DNA of 64,000 bases from JAMPXD01 sp041481895 (GTDB lineage: Bacteria; Desulfobacterota; Desulfuromonadia; Geobacterales; Geobacteraceae). The translations under genes and the position numbers were made by a program. Positions 1-8,796 of this stretch are shown here, in pieces. The stretch's first letter is position 1, and every line of letters begins with the position of its first letter. The notes below the pieces were generated by a model. That model saw only the letters and a list, made by a program, of their open reading frames with translations, was not told where the DNA came from and ran no database searches. The stretch is taken from NCBI GenBank assembly GCA_041481895.1, contig JBGPCQ010000002.1, positions 1-64,000 of the forward strand. The letters run 5' to 3'.

Positions 1-786
1 CTTTTTGACCAGATCCGGCAGTTTCAAAGAAAGCTGGTTATGGAGCGCCCCCTGCTTGTGCACGAAGCGGATGGCGTCCCGCTGCTTCGGCACATAGCGC
101 CCGGCAGAGGCAATCAGCTCGAAGCCCGCCGGTTTGTTCCAGAGTACGGCAGCTGCCGCGCCGTCACCGAAGAGCGCGTTCGAGAGAATGAGACTCAAAT
201 CGTTGTCCATATGAAAAGTCGAGCTGCAGATCTCCACGGATACGCTCACCACGACGCCGCCGCCATTCGTCTTGACCATCGACTCTGCTACCTGGAGATT
301 GGGGATTGCTCCTCCGCAGCCGCTGCCGACCATGTCGTAGGCCCTTATGCTGCGGGAGAGGCCGAGCCGTTCAATGAGATACGTCGAAATGCCGGGGCAG
401 ATATACCCCGTACAGGTGTTCACGACGAGACCCGTAACATCCCGAACGCCCACTCCCGCCTGATCCAGCGCCCTGGTAACGGCCTGGCTGGAGAGCTCGA
501 TAGACTGCTCGGTGAACCGTGCAATGCGCTGGTCGGGTGATTCGTCCACAAGGCACGCCGGGTCATCAAAGGCGAAATGCCTCTTTTTGATGCCCGGATG
601 CGCAAAGGTGGCCCGGAGCAACCCCAGACTCCGGGAACTCAGCTTCGGCCCGAAGTGCTGCCGCATGAACTCCGCGGCAAATTTCTGATCGGCGCTATAG
701 GGGGGCACAACGGGAGCGATGGCAGCGATGTACACGTTTCCGGGCCGCCCGTTACGGGGTTTATGCATGGTGCCTGCTTCTTTCAT
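1..786 (-). CDS. Type III polyketide synthase (chalcone/stilbene synthase family), 3' end outside window
   Basis: The frame is open from an ATG at 786 to the window edge, so 262 N-terminal residues are visible. Family members run to about 350-390 residues. The segment VVNTCTGYICPG carries the nucleophilic cysteine of the thiolase-fold condensing enzymes, and GSGCGGAIPNL and FGDGAAAAVLW are further fold motifs of bacterial type III PKSs. These enzymes condense a fatty acyl or aryl starter with malonyl-CoA to make alkylresorcinols, alkylpyrones or similar products. GGGGAGGAG lies directly before the ATG and decides the start. It follows the radical SAM gene by 25 bp on the same strand, with a methyltransferase and an FAD hydroxylase further upstream. 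The catalytic His and Asn lie in the missing part, so activity cannot be confirmed. Confidence 0.88.
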   Translation of the reverse strand, partial: MKEAGTMHKPRNGRPGNVYIAAIAPVVPPYSADQKFAAEFMRQHFGPKLSSRSLGLLRATFAHPGIKKRHFAFDDPACLVDESPDQRIARFTEQSIELSSQAVTRALDQAGVGVRDVTGLVVNTCTGYICPGISTYLIERLGLSRSIRAYDMVGSGCGGAIPNLQVAESMVKTNGGGVVVSVSVEICSSTFHMDNDLSLILSNALFGDGAAAAVLWNKPAGFELIASAGRYVPKQRDAIRFVHKQGALHNQLSLKLPDLVKK

Positions 787-811
787 TCTCCTCCCCCCTG
801 CCATTAGTTCG

Positions 812-2239
812 TCACACATCCATGCCCGCCAATCTGAGCCCGCGCCTGATGATACCGGTATATCTCCAGAGCGGCGGTTTTAGTCCGAGCTTATGGCTGA
901 TCCGATGAATAGTCGGCAGGAAGGAGAGCCCCATGGTATCCATAGTGATAAAGTTCATCCGGCTGCTCATCGTCTTCTTCAGCTCCCGGTCCAGCCAGCG
1001 TGCATCGACCTCGGGCGAAAGATAGAACACTGGAGAAAGCATCTCTTCCGGGGGGAGCGCGAGTACCCGCTGACGCCGCGCAATGGCTTCCAGTTCCGTT
1101 CCCGGGTAGATGCGTATGCCGGTATTAAAGAACGCCACGTCCCGGGGCCGGATATGTTTTTGGGCAAATTGCAGCGTTTCCCGCACCGTTTCCTCGGTTT
1201 CTCCAGGGCCTCCGAGCAGGAATATCCAGGCGCAGGGAATCCGGTGCCGCCGCACCACCTCGGCGGCAAAATGCACGTCGCGGGTTGTGAAACCTTTGTT
1301 AAGCCCCTGCAGCACCGGATCTGAAGCGCTCTCCAGGGTAATGCCCATACCGACAAAGCCTGCCCGCTCCATAGCCGTTACGAGCGCGTCGTTAAAATCA
1401 CGAGGATTCAGTTCCAGGCACTGGAGCCGCGCCGTGTGCCCGACCCGGGCCAGTGCGGCGCAGACGTTCATGGCATGGTCCAGTGGCGCATTAAATACGC
1501 TGTCCACAATCTCGATATCCCGGAGTCCTGACGCCGCGAGCCGCGCCACGGCATCGGCAACGCTGCCGGGCTCCTTCAAGCGGCACGTGCTCCCCTCGAT
1601 CCCGGGGTAGGTGCAGTAGACGCAGTGGAACTGACAGCCGGTCTTGGTCTGGATCGGGACCGTTGCCATCAGAGACTGATAGGCCCGGGTATTCAGCCAT
1701 CGCTGATAGTCAGGCGCCGGGCAGATCTCCGAAAACCCCGCAGTGGGGGGGTAATTCTGGTGAAAGGCGTCGTTTTCTATATATGCAACACCGGGTATAT
1801 CGCTCAAGCGCTTATCGTGAGCGATCCGATCGAGCAGCATCGGAAAGATCATTTCTCCATCCCCGACGACGGCAAAGGTATCGGGCACCAGGCGCAGTAT
1901 CTGTTCGGGCATGACGCCGAGCGCTGCCCCTCCCAGGATTATCGGGGCGCTGGTCCCGGTGCGGATGGCATGCACGATACTCTGCAGGTCATTCAGGAAG
2001 AACACCGTGCTCCGCATGTCGTTATTGTCGATATTGCGCACCGAGAGGCCGACGACATCGGGCTGCACGCCGAGCACGGCCGCTTCGATGGCGGCCAGTG
2101 CGTTCGTGGTGAACATCAGATCCAGGAGATGAACGGTATGGCCCGCACGTTCCGCGGCATGGGCGACTATACAGGCGCCGATGGGCATCACGGGCATGGG
2201 GAGGGTGGTGCGGTTCGTGCTGATGAGAAGAATTTTCAT
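812..2239 (-). CDS. B12-binding radical SAM protein
   Basis: A 475-residue protein. The first ~140 residues look like a cobalamin-binding Rossmann domain (ILLISTNR start, then VVGLSVRNID and IILGGAALGVMPE). A radical SAM barrel follows, with the cluster motif CQFHCVYC near residue 205 and a GGPGE-like SAM-binding segment. Class B enzymes of this type often methylate or rearrange unactivated carbons. The reading frame also opens at a TTG at 2260, but the ATG at 2239 (MKILLIS) is the more natural start; neither has a good ribosome-binding site. It sits between the methyltransferase/FAD hydroxylase pair and the type III PKS on the same strand, so tailoring of the polyketide is a reasonable guess, but the substrate is unknown. 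Confidence 0.82.
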   Translation of the reverse strand: MKILLISTNRTTLPMPVMPIGACIVAHAAERAGHTVHLLDLMFTTNALAAIEAAVLGVQPDVVGLSVRNIDNNDMRSTVFFLNDLQSIVHAIRTGTSAPIILGGAALGVMPEQILRLVPDTFAVVGDGEMIFPMLLDRIAHDKRLSDIPGVAYIENDAFHQNYPPTAGFSEICPAPDYQRWLNTRAYQSLMATVPIQTKTGCQFHCVYCTYPGIEGSTCRLKEPGSVADAVARLAASGLRDIEIVDSVFNAPLDHAMNVCAALARVGHTARLQCLELNPRDFNDALVTAMERAGFVGMGITLESASDPVLQGLNKGFTTRDVHFAAEVVRRHRIPCAWIFLLGGPGETEETVRETLQFAQKHIRPRDVAFFNTGIRIYPGTELEAIARRQRVLALPPEEMLSPVFYLSPEVDARWLDRELKKTMSSRMNFITMDTMGLSFLPTIHRISHKLGLKPPLWRYTGIIRRGLRLAGMDV

Positions 2240-2298
2240 TGGATGAGATTTAGTGTACAATGATACGTATATAAGTCAAACGTTGACGGAGCAGATAG

Positions 2299-2745
2299 AT
2301 GCAGGTCTGGACATTCTTCGCACTGATTCTGCTGGCGGCGGCAACCGCCTGCGGCACAGGCCCGGGCGATATTCTCGGGACCTGGAAAACCGAGATGGAT
2401 GAGTCGAAGGTGGAAATTTTCAGGTGTGGCGAGAAGCTCTGCGGAAAAATCGTCTGGCTGAAGAACCCGAACTATTCCGAGAGCAAGGATGGCCCGGTCG
2501 GCACCCCGATAATTGACCGGAAAAATCCCGATCCGGCACTGAGGAACCGCCCGATCATCGGTCTGCAGGTACTGGAAGGGTTCACCGAACAAGGTGACAA
2601 CACCTGGGGAAAAGGGACCTGCTACGATCCGAAAAGCGGCATGACCTACCGGGGCAAAATCCATCTGGTGTCACCTGGCCAGTTGGAGCTTCGCGGTTTT
2701 GTCGGTATCCCCCTGTTTGGACGCACTTCCGCCTGGACCCGGTAG
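2299..2745 (+). CDS. DUF2147-type secreted protein
   Basis: This 148-residue protein has an N-terminal hydrophobic signal ending near ATACGTG, possibly a lipobox-like cleavage site. The body matches the DUF2147 pattern: GTWKTEMDESKVEIF, CGKIVWLKNPN, NPDPALRNRPIIGLQVL, CYDPKSGMTYRGK and the end FGRTSAWTR. DUF2147 proteins are calycin-like barrels outside the cytoplasm with no settled function. GGAG precedes the ATG. The gene is opposite in direction to its neighbours, divergent from the radical SAM gene and convergent with the methyltransferase (4-bp gap). A lipid-binding role would suit the polyketide context, but that is inference. Confidence 0.85.
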   Translation: MQVWTFFALILLAAATACGTGPGDILGTWKTEMDESKVEIFRCGEKLCGKIVWLKNPNYSESKDGPVGTPIIDRKNPDPALRNRPIIGLQVLEGFTEQGDNTWGKGTCYDPKSGMTYRGKIHLVSPGQLELRGFVGIPLFGRTSAWTR

Positions 2746-2749
2746 ACGC

Positions 2750-3481
2750 TCAGGACACTGGATAATAAACCAGGACAACCCGTTCCGGAGAAGCCTCTCT
2801 GACATGTATCGGTCTGTCCGGGAAATTCCTTGTGATGAAATCCCGGAGTTCTTCGGGCAGGAACCCTCTCCGGATGGACAACCGCCCGTCATAAAAAGCG
2901 AAACTCCGGCGGGTCAAGAGCCCGATAAAGATCGTACAGCAGAGGTACGCCAAATTCGAACGCTTGAGGTCATTCATCACGAAAGCGAGCCGCGTTTGGG
3001 CACTGATTTTCTCCAGGAAAATTTTGATTTCATCCCAATCCAGATGATGCAGGAAGTGATTTGAAAACACAAAATCAAAGGAACCCAGATGGGTCAAGTC
3101 CAGCGCATTACCCGCAACGATCCGGACCTCGGGATAGTCCCGAACCGCTCGATGTGCGACGGGGAGGATGCGGGCATCGTTGTCCAGCGCCGTTACGTTC
3201 AGCTTTAAACCCCGTTTCCGCGCTTCGCAGACGGCCCATACCACGATATCGCAACCACCGGCTCCGACATCCAGGAGTGTGTAAATCCGTTCCGAGTCCT
3301 GTTCCATACGAGGGAAAATATGTTCGCGAAACAGCCTGCGACTGCCGCTGAACAGAAAGTTTATCAGTTTAAATTGCCGGATGGTCCGGAGCAATTGCTG
3401 CAAATCCGCATCCGCCCGCTCCATTTTTTCCATATCCGCCGTATTCCTCAACCGCATATCAGGAAATAAAAAGTCCAGCAT
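2750..3481 (-). CDS. Class I SAM-dependent methyltransferase
   Basis: A 243-residue Rossmann methyltransferase. The SAM-binding motif I is LLDVGAGGCDIVVW. ALDNDARILPVA and RIVAGNALDL mark the next strands, and FVFSNHFLHHL is the motif IV region. The frame opens at a TTG at 3487, but the ATG at 3481 has GGGAGG seven bases upstream. It lies 18 bp behind the FAD hydroxylase gene and is likely co-transcribed with it. Type III PKS, methyltransferase and flavin hydroxylase together match the composition of the Streptomyces srsABC operon, where the methyltransferase methylates an alkylresorcinol. By analogy this enzyme may methylate the polyketide ring. The substrate is inferred from context only. 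Confidence 0.85.
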   Translation of the reverse strand: MLDFLFPDMRLRNTADMEKMERADADLQQLLRTIRQFKLINFLFSGSRRLFREHIFPRMEQDSERIYTLLDVGAGGCDIVVWAVCEARKRGLKLNVTALDNDARILPVAHRAVRDYPEVRIVAGNALDLTHLGSFDFVFSNHFLHHLDWDEIKIFLEKISAQTRLAFVMNDLKRSNLAYLCCTIFIGLLTRRSFAFYDGRLSIRRGFLPEELRDFITRNFPDRPIHVREASPERVVLVYYPVS

Positions 3482-3499
3482 CAACAAGCCTCCCGAGTT

Positions 3500-4702
3500 T
3501 CACAATTTCAGTTCCTTTTCGAAACTATCCTGGCAGTTCTCGAGATTGCGGCATGGCATGGACTGCATGCTAAACAGCCGAATCAGCACCTGCCGGATCG
3601 GGCTATGGAGAAAAATGAACATTGCACAGTTCCGGATGGCTGACCAGGCACGTCCGCCGGATGTGCCCGCCAGCATCATACCTTGCGCGCGTCTGAAAGC
3701 CGCGCGGACTGCCCGCTGACGAGCTCTGGTGTACAGCCTGGAGACACGGTGACCGGGGGCTCGTTTTTCGATCAGAAGTTTGACAAGCCATGCGGCCAGT
3801 TCAGCGTCGGCAAACCCGGTATTCATGTTCTGACCGCCAACGGCAGACATCAGATGCGCCGCGTCGCCGCAAAGAAAAACCGGGCCTTTGCAGAAGGTCC
3901 GCGCCATAAAGCGCTGGACGCCAAAACCGCTTTCCCATAATTGACGGACATCTTCGACATTAATGCCGGCGCGCCATAAAAGTTCAGCTTTGAGATACCC
4001 GGCAGTATATTCCTTGATGAAGAACGGGGTTCGTACTACATACCGCCGCTTGCCATCCGGCAGAGGAAAAGATTCGACTGAGCCGCGCGCAGTAAAAAAA
4101 AACCGGGCCTCATTTCCCCAACCGGTAGTATCTTCGAAATCACCCATAAGAAAAGTGTACCGGTCCGGCGCTCCCTCGAATGGGATTCCCAAAGCCTCTC
4201 GAATAGTGCTCTTCCCGCCATCGCAGGCCAACAGATACTGCCCGGTGATCTGGAATGTTCCGGCATCGGCACGATTGCCACGCACAGTTACCCGGCCTTC
4301 TTCTTCGGAGCAATCCGTTACCCGGTGTCCGCGGAGAAAACGAATAGACGCATGGCAAAGAATCGTTTCTTCCAGGAGCGCTTCGGTCCTCTCCTGCGGA
4401 ATCGCCAGGACAAACCGGAAATCGCTGTTCAGCCTGGTAAAATCGATCCTGCCGAGCCGCATGCTCCGGCCGTAAGCCTCGGCAACCCGGACCGCTGCGC
4501 CGCGTTCGATGAAAGCCCCGGCAAGGCCGATGCGGCGGAATATTTCGAGAGATGGCGGTGTAATCCCGATAGCGCGGGATTGGATTTGCCGTTCTGCCGA
4601 TTGTTCGAGAAGCAGGACGCTCAATCCCCGGTGTGCCGAGAGCAGGGCCGCAAGCATCCCAACCGGCCCGGCGCCGACCACTATGATATCCGCATCAGTC
4701 AT
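3500..4702 (-). CDS. FAD-dependent aromatic hydroxylase (UbiH/PHBH-like)
   Basis: This is a 400-residue class A flavoprotein monooxygenase. IIVVGAGPVGMLAALLSAHR is the N-terminal dinucleotide-binding motif, and LLEQ closes the first Rossmann unit. CDGGKSTIREALGI is the DG motif and GDAAHLMSAVGGQNMNTGFA is the second FAD/ribityl motif, both typical of ubiquinone and phenol hydroxylases. Such enzymes use NAD(P)H and O2 to hydroxylate phenolic rings. The gene begins the minus-strand unit that continues into the methyltransferase, which supports a role in decorating the type III PKS product, for example oxidising an alkylresorcinol towards a quinone. An O2-using enzyme is notable in a presumed anaerobe or microaerophile. 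Confidence 0.87.
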   Translation of the reverse strand: MTDADIIVVGAGPVGMLAALLSAHRGLSVLLLEQSAERQIQSRAIGITPPSLEIFRRIGLAGAFIERGAAVRVAEAYGRSMRLGRIDFTRLNSDFRFVLAIPQERTEALLEETILCHASIRFLRGHRVTDCSEEEGRVTVRGNRADAGTFQITGQYLLACDGGKSTIREALGIPFEGAPDRYTFLMGDFEDTTGWGNEARFFFTARGSVESFPLPDGKRRYVVRTPFFIKEYTAGYLKAELLWRAGINVEDVRQLWESGFGVQRFMARTFCKGPVFLCGDAAHLMSAVGGQNMNTGFADAELAAWLVKLLIEKRAPGHRVSRLYTRARQRAVRAAFRRAQGMMLAGTSGGRAWSAIRNCAMFIFLHSPIRQVLIRLFSMQSMPCRNLENCQDSFEKELKL

Positions 4703-4771
4703 GGATCATCCACCGTACCACCTGATCCCACCGGTGAGGGATGCTGCTGATGCCGGCGGCGCGCCGGTCCA

Positions 4772-5404
4772 TCAGGATTTGTTTCTCTCTGCGACAATAG
4801 TGAAGCTTACCTTCACGCGATCCTTCACCCTCACCGTGCCGCCGGCAACCTTGACGGGCTTGATCCCGAAATCGGTCTGCGCAATGAAGACTTCACCGTG
4901 CGCAGTCAACCGCGTAGTGTCAAGATGAACGCGCACAGGAAGCGTGATCGGCTTTTCGACACCGTGCAGATTCAGCTTGCCCGCCAGCGTGATCTCCCAG
5001 TCCGCGCCGGCTTTTTTTATCTGGTGTACGCCGGTTGATCGAAACGTGATCCGCGGAAACGACTCGACCCCGAGAACCTGGGCTCCCACCATCGTTGCCT
5101 GCACGTCACGTCGGTCTTTCTCCGCTTCGCCGGAAGCAAGAACGGTGAGGGACTTGGCTTCGATGTTCAGAGTCAGCGAAGATTCTTCCACTTTGTCCGC
5201 ATTGAAGTGCACGGCACCGGTGAAGCTTTTCGCTGCGATCAGGTGATCGTGGCCGAATGCCTTGAGCACCCCTTCTCTGAAGACTCCGACTTTGATCGTG
5301 CTCCCCGCGGCAACGATGCCGTACAGAGCGCCGGATGGCGACTGGGCCGCAGCCGTTACCGCGATGAGCGCCGCCAGCACCCCGATTATGTACCTAAGCT
5401 TCAT
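4772..5404 (-). CDS. YceI-family periplasmic lipid-binding protein
   Basis: A 210-residue protein with a Sec signal peptide (LAALIAVTAAAQS cleavage region). A YceI lipocalin-like barrel follows: FGHDHLIAAKSFTGAV, FPRITFRSTGV, GKLNLHGVEKPITLPV, TDFGIKPVKVAGGTVRVKDRV. YceI proteins bind polyisoprenoid or other long lipids in the periplasm and are often coded near quinone or isoprenoid genes. AGGAGG lies shortly upstream of the ATG. The gene is on the same strand and 69 bp upstream of the FAD hydroxylase, so it could belong to the same transcription unit and carry its lipid product. The ligand is unknown. Confidence 0.88.
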   Translation of the reverse strand: MKLRYIIGVLAALIAVTAAAQSPSGALYGIVAAGSTIKVGVFREGVLKAFGHDHLIAAKSFTGAVHFNADKVEESSLTLNIEAKSLTVLASGEAEKDRRDVQATMVGAQVLGVESFPRITFRSTGVHQIKKAGADWEITLAGKLNLHGVEKPITLPVRVHLDTTRLTAHGEVFIAQTDFGIKPVKVAGGTVRVKDRVKVSFTIVAERNKS

Positions 5405-5813
5405 GTTCCGCCTCCTGTATGGGGAATCCTCGTTCGCATGCCGCGATCACGCGGCGCGGCCGGGCCTCTTGGATGGGAGTTTGATTTTCGCTATGAGCAT
5501 ATCTCCGGATTTGCCGTTGTCAACGATTGGTTGCGTTTAGCCATGACAGAAAGTGCCGGCAGCTGCGAAAGGCTGCTCAGGGTTTGCCGCCAGGAGGATA
5601 TCTGAAAGAAGCGTCCTGCAGGTCAGGTACGCACTACGAAAACAGTCCAGGCTGTTTCGCGCAAGAAAATCCACTGCCCGCCGGCGTTTTCCCGCCTTGT
5701 TGTCCTTGTTATTTATTTAGTTTATGATATTTTAATGACAGCTTATCGTTTCCCCTCCCGTTTGTACGTTCACCTCATGCTCCTGCCGAAGACAAACCTC
5801 ATGGAGGCGTATC
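5405..5813. other. Intergenic region between divergent genes
   Basis: This 409-bp gap separates the minus-strand yceI unit from the plus-strand signalling island. I see no convincing gene in it. Its right half is AT-rich around 5700-5740 (TTGTTA followed 16 bp later by TATTTT), a possible plus-strand promoter of modest quality. Confidence 0.4.
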
Positions 5814-6800
5814 ATGTGGAAAGCCGGTGTAGTAGTGATGTTTGCAGCGGCCCTCTTCGGCTGTCAAAAATCAAACCAGCACCAGAACCAGTCCTTCCAG
5901 AAAATCACTGTTGCATTTACTTTACAGCCTGAAAGTTCACTCGTTCATATTGCCCACAATAAAGGCTTCTTCAAAGAAGAAGGGCTCGAAATCGAGCCTC
6001 AATTGCATACCTATGGCAAATCCGCCCTGAAGTCGGTTCTCGATGGGAAAGCCGACCTGGCGACCGTCGCGGAAACTCCCGTCATGTTTGCCGTCCTCAA
6101 TGGTGAAAAGATTTGCATCGTCGCCAACATCTTCACATCCAATGAAAATACTGCGATCATTGCGAGAAAAGACCGTGGTATTGCTTCTCCAAAAGAGATC
6201 AGAGGAAAGCGCATAGCGTTTACCCCCGGCACCTCCGTCGAGTTTTTCATGGACTCGTTTTTCATGGCCAACGACATCGAACGGAAGGATGTGCATATCG
6301 TCGGCCTGAAGCCTGAGGAGATGTTCGATGCCCTCGTCTCAGGGAAGGTTGATGCAGCCTGTACCTGGAATTTCCCTTTGGCCCAACTGAAGAAAGAACT
6401 CGGGGATAGGGGTATCACCTTTCTCGACAAGCACATTTATACCGAAATGTTCAATATCGCGGCTCAGCAGGACTTTGTTGTGAAAAATCCCGAGGCGACA
6501 AAGAAATTTCTCAGGGCATTGATCAGGGCAGACCAATTTGCAGAGGAACACCCAAAGGAAGCTCAGGAAATTATCGCACTAGCATTGCAGGTCGACTACA
6601 ACCTGGTGCGCGAGGTCTGGCGTGAATTCAATTTCAGGGTATCACTTGACCAGTCTCTGCTGGTCGTCCTGGAAGACGAAACACGCTGGGCCATTCTGAA
6701 TCACCTGACAACTGCGAGCGAAATGCCGAATTATCTATCGTACATTAATGTTGACGCACTCAAGGCTGTAAAACCTGCGGCAGTCAGAATCATCCGGTAG
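5814..6800 (+). CDS. NMT1/SsuA-type substrate-binding lipoprotein without a transporter
   Basis: A 328-residue lipoprotein. The signal peptide ends in the lipobox LFGC (Cys17). The mature part is a periplasmic binding fold of the nitrate/taurine/thiamine-precursor class: ITVAFTLQPESSLVHIAHNKG, GKSALKSVLDGKADLATVAE, GKRIAFTPGTSVEFF and VSGKVDAACTWNFPLAQL. GGAGG lies just before the ATG. No permease or ATPase gene is near. Instead, a membrane histidine kinase starts 6 bp after its stop. That arrangement suggests the protein senses a ligand and signals to the kinase rather than feeding an ABC importer. The ligand cannot be read from the sequence. Confidence 0.85.
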   Translation: MWKAGVVVMFAAALFGCQKSNQHQNQSFQKITVAFTLQPESSLVHIAHNKGFFKEEGLEIEPQLHTYGKSALKSVLDGKADLATVAETPVMFAVLNGEKICIVANIFTSNENTAIIARKDRGIASPKEIRGKRIAFTPGTSVEFFMDSFFMANDIERKDVHIVGLKPEEMFDALVSGKVDAACTWNFPLAQLKKELGDRGITFLDKHIYTEMFNIAAQQDFVVKNPEATKKFLRALIRADQFAEEHPKEAQEIIALALQVDYNLVREVWREFNFRVSLDQSLLVVLEDETRWAILNHLTTASEMPNYLSYINVDALKAVKPAAVRIIR

Positions 6801-6806
6801 GAGCAG

Positions 6807-8333
6807 ATGCGCATAGCGACCCGCCTTAAACTCAGTTCAGCGCTATCACTCGGCGCACTCATAGTCATGATACCGGTGCTTGTCTGGTCCTTCATCGCGT
6901 CCGGCACGGCAAAGAGAAATAGCCTTCTTGCTAACGATATACAGAAAAATGTGTTCGAACGCACATCCCTCCGTGATGAATACTTTCTGTATAATGAAGC
7001 ACGCGCCCGAATACAGTGGCATATAAAAAAGGATTTGATCGCACAGCTTCTGCAAAAAGCTTCAACCCTGTTCAAAATTGAAGCGAACCGAATTATCCTG
7101 CAGGAAATGAAACAGAACTTTGAAGACACGGTTGTCATTTTCTCGCGCATTGAACAATTCAGAGGTGATCCGGCGGCACGGACAGCAAACAAAGAAATTT
7201 ACCAGGCGCTGGAGAACAGGCTGTTCAGCCAGCTTCTGCTGAAAGCTTATGCCCTGCACGAAGCAACCTCCCGCCTTCAGGAATCTGCACGAGCCAGGGC
7301 TGATGCAACATACAACCGCGCTATTATCCTCACCTTCATCTTTATCGTAGTGATGGCTCTGGCCACACTACTTAATTCGTTATTCATCAACGGGGTTTTG
7401 AAAAAACGCCTTGCAGCACTGGAAAAGGGGGCACGGATCATCTCCGGAGGGAACCTCGAGTACCGGATAGAATATGAAGGTTCCGACGAGCTGGCTGATT
7501 TGACCAGGACGATCAACAGTATGACAGAGAACCTGGCAAAGCTGTACGCATCACTTGAAGAAGAAATTGCCCAGCGAAAAAAATCCGCCGAAGACATAGA
7601 AAAACTCAATGAGCACCTGGAGCAACACACGGGTCAACTCGAAGCCGCCAACAAGGAGCTGGAAGCGTTCAGCTATTCGGTATCGCACGATCTGCGCGCG
7701 CCGCTCCGCCACATAACCGGTTTCGTCGAAATGCTGCACAAGCGGAACACAACCACTCTCGATGAGAAAAGTTGCCACTATATGGAGGTAATATCGGAGT
7801 CGGCAAAGAAGATGGGCAATCTCATTGACGACCTGCTGTCGTTTTCACGCATGGGGCGGATCGAAATGATGAAAACCCGGACCAGCATGGTGCAGCTGGT
7901 GAACGACGTCCGGAAGGAACTGCAGATCGACGATAAGGAGATGGAGATCGAATTCGACCTCAAGCCCCTGCCGGTAGTATACGGTGACCCGGCAATGCTG
8001 AGACTGGTGCTGATCAACCTTATCGCCAATGCAATGAAATTCAGCCATGGCAGGACGCCGATCCGCATAGAGGTAAATTATCGAAACGACACCCCTCGGG
8101 AAACGGTATTTTTTGTCAGGGACAACGGCGCCGGGTTCGACATGAAATACGCGGACAAGCTGTTCGGGCTGTTTCAGCGCCTCCATTCCCCGGCGGACTA
8201 CGATGGGACCGGAATCGGCCTGGCCAATGTCCGGCGCATCATTCACCGCCACGGCGGCAGGACCTGGGCCGAGGGGGCGGTGGACAAAGGGGCCACGTTC
8301 TATTTTTCACTACCTGATCGAGAGGAGGGGTAA
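6807..8333 (+). CDS. Membrane histidine kinase (4-helix sensor, HAMP, HisKA, HATPase)
   Basis: A 508-residue kinase. One membrane helix lies near residues 14-33. A helical periplasmic segment of about 135 residues follows, then a second helix near 172-195, HAMP, and a coiled coil (LYASLEEEIAQRKKS). The dimerisation domain is FSYSVSHDLRAPLRHI, with His294 as the predicted phosphoacceptor. The ATPase carries the N box LINLIANAMKFS, DNGAGFD and GTGIGLANVRRI. The HisKA/ATPase pair resembles the phytochrome-type kinases that partner small Rcp1-like receivers, and exactly such a receiver starts 4 bp downstream. The binding-lipoprotein gene ends 6 bp upstream, so all three probably form one pathway. 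Confidence 0.92.
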   Translation: MRIATRLKLSSALSLGALIVMIPVLVWSFIASGTAKRNSLLANDIQKNVFERTSLRDEYFLYNEARARIQWHIKKDLIAQLLQKASTLFKIEANRIILQEMKQNFEDTVVIFSRIEQFRGDPAARTANKEIYQALENRLFSQLLLKAYALHEATSRLQESARARADATYNRAIILTFIFIVVMALATLLNSLFINGVLKKRLAALEKGARIISGGNLEYRIEYEGSDELADLTRTINSMTENLAKLYASLEEEIAQRKKSAEDIEKLNEHLEQHTGQLEAANKELEAFSYSVSHDLRAPLRHITGFVEMLHKRNTTTLDEKSCHYMEVISESAKKMGNLIDDLLSFSRMGRIEMMKTRTSMVQLVNDVRKELQIDDKEMEIEFDLKPLPVVYGDPAMLRLVLINLIANAMKFSHGRTPIRIEVNYRNDTPRETVFFVRDNGAGFDMKYADKLFGLFQRLHSPADYDGTGIGLANVRRIIHRHGGRTWAEGAVDKGATFYFSLPDREEG

Positions 8334-8337
8334 TGGT

Positions 8338-8787
8338 ATGAATGTCAGTCTGAAAAGAATCCTGCTGGTCGAGGACAGCCCCCATGACGCCGAAATGACC
8401 ATGGAAGCGTTATCCGAACATAACCTGGTCAATGAAGTGGCCTGGGTCAAGGACGGCGAAGAAGCGCTCGATTTCCTCTATCAACGGGGCGCCCATGCCG
8501 GGCGCGCCGGCAACAACCCGGCCGTGATCCTTCTCGACCTGAAGCTCCCCAAGGTGGATGGCCTGGAGGTATTGCAGACTATCAAGAAAGACGATAAACT
8601 GAAAACAATCCCGGTTGTGGTCCTCACCTCTTCCCGCGAAGAAAGCGACCTGATAACAAGCTACCAGCTGGGTGTGAACGCCTACGTGGTGAAGCCGGTG
8701 AACTTCCCCGACTTCATGCAGGCGGTCAAGGAATTGGGGTTTTTCTGGGCCATCATCAATGAACCGCCCCCCGGAAGCATACGATAG
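8338..8787 (+). CDS. Rcp1-type single-domain response regulator
   Basis: A 149-residue stand-alone receiver. RILLVEDSPHDAEMTMEAL is the acidic N-terminal motif, Asp67 in VILLDLKLPKVDG is the predicted phosphorylation site, LTSSREESD holds the switch Thr/Ser, and VVKPVNF holds the conserved Lys. The spacing and the insert around GRAGNNPAV are typical of Rcp1-like regulators paired with phytochrome-type kinases. GAGGAGGGG lies 8 bp before the ATG at 8338, and the gene follows the kinase with a 4-bp gap. It has no output domain, so it probably passes phosphate on or acts by protein contact. Confidence 0.9.
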   Translation: MNVSLKRILLVEDSPHDAEMTMEALSEHNLVNEVAWVKDGEEALDFLYQRGAHAGRAGNNPAVILLDLKLPKVDGLEVLQTIKKDDKLKTIPVVVLTSSREESDLITSYQLGVNAYVVKPVNFPDFMQAVKELGFFWAIINEPPPGSIR

Positions 8788-8796
8788 GACGAGGTC

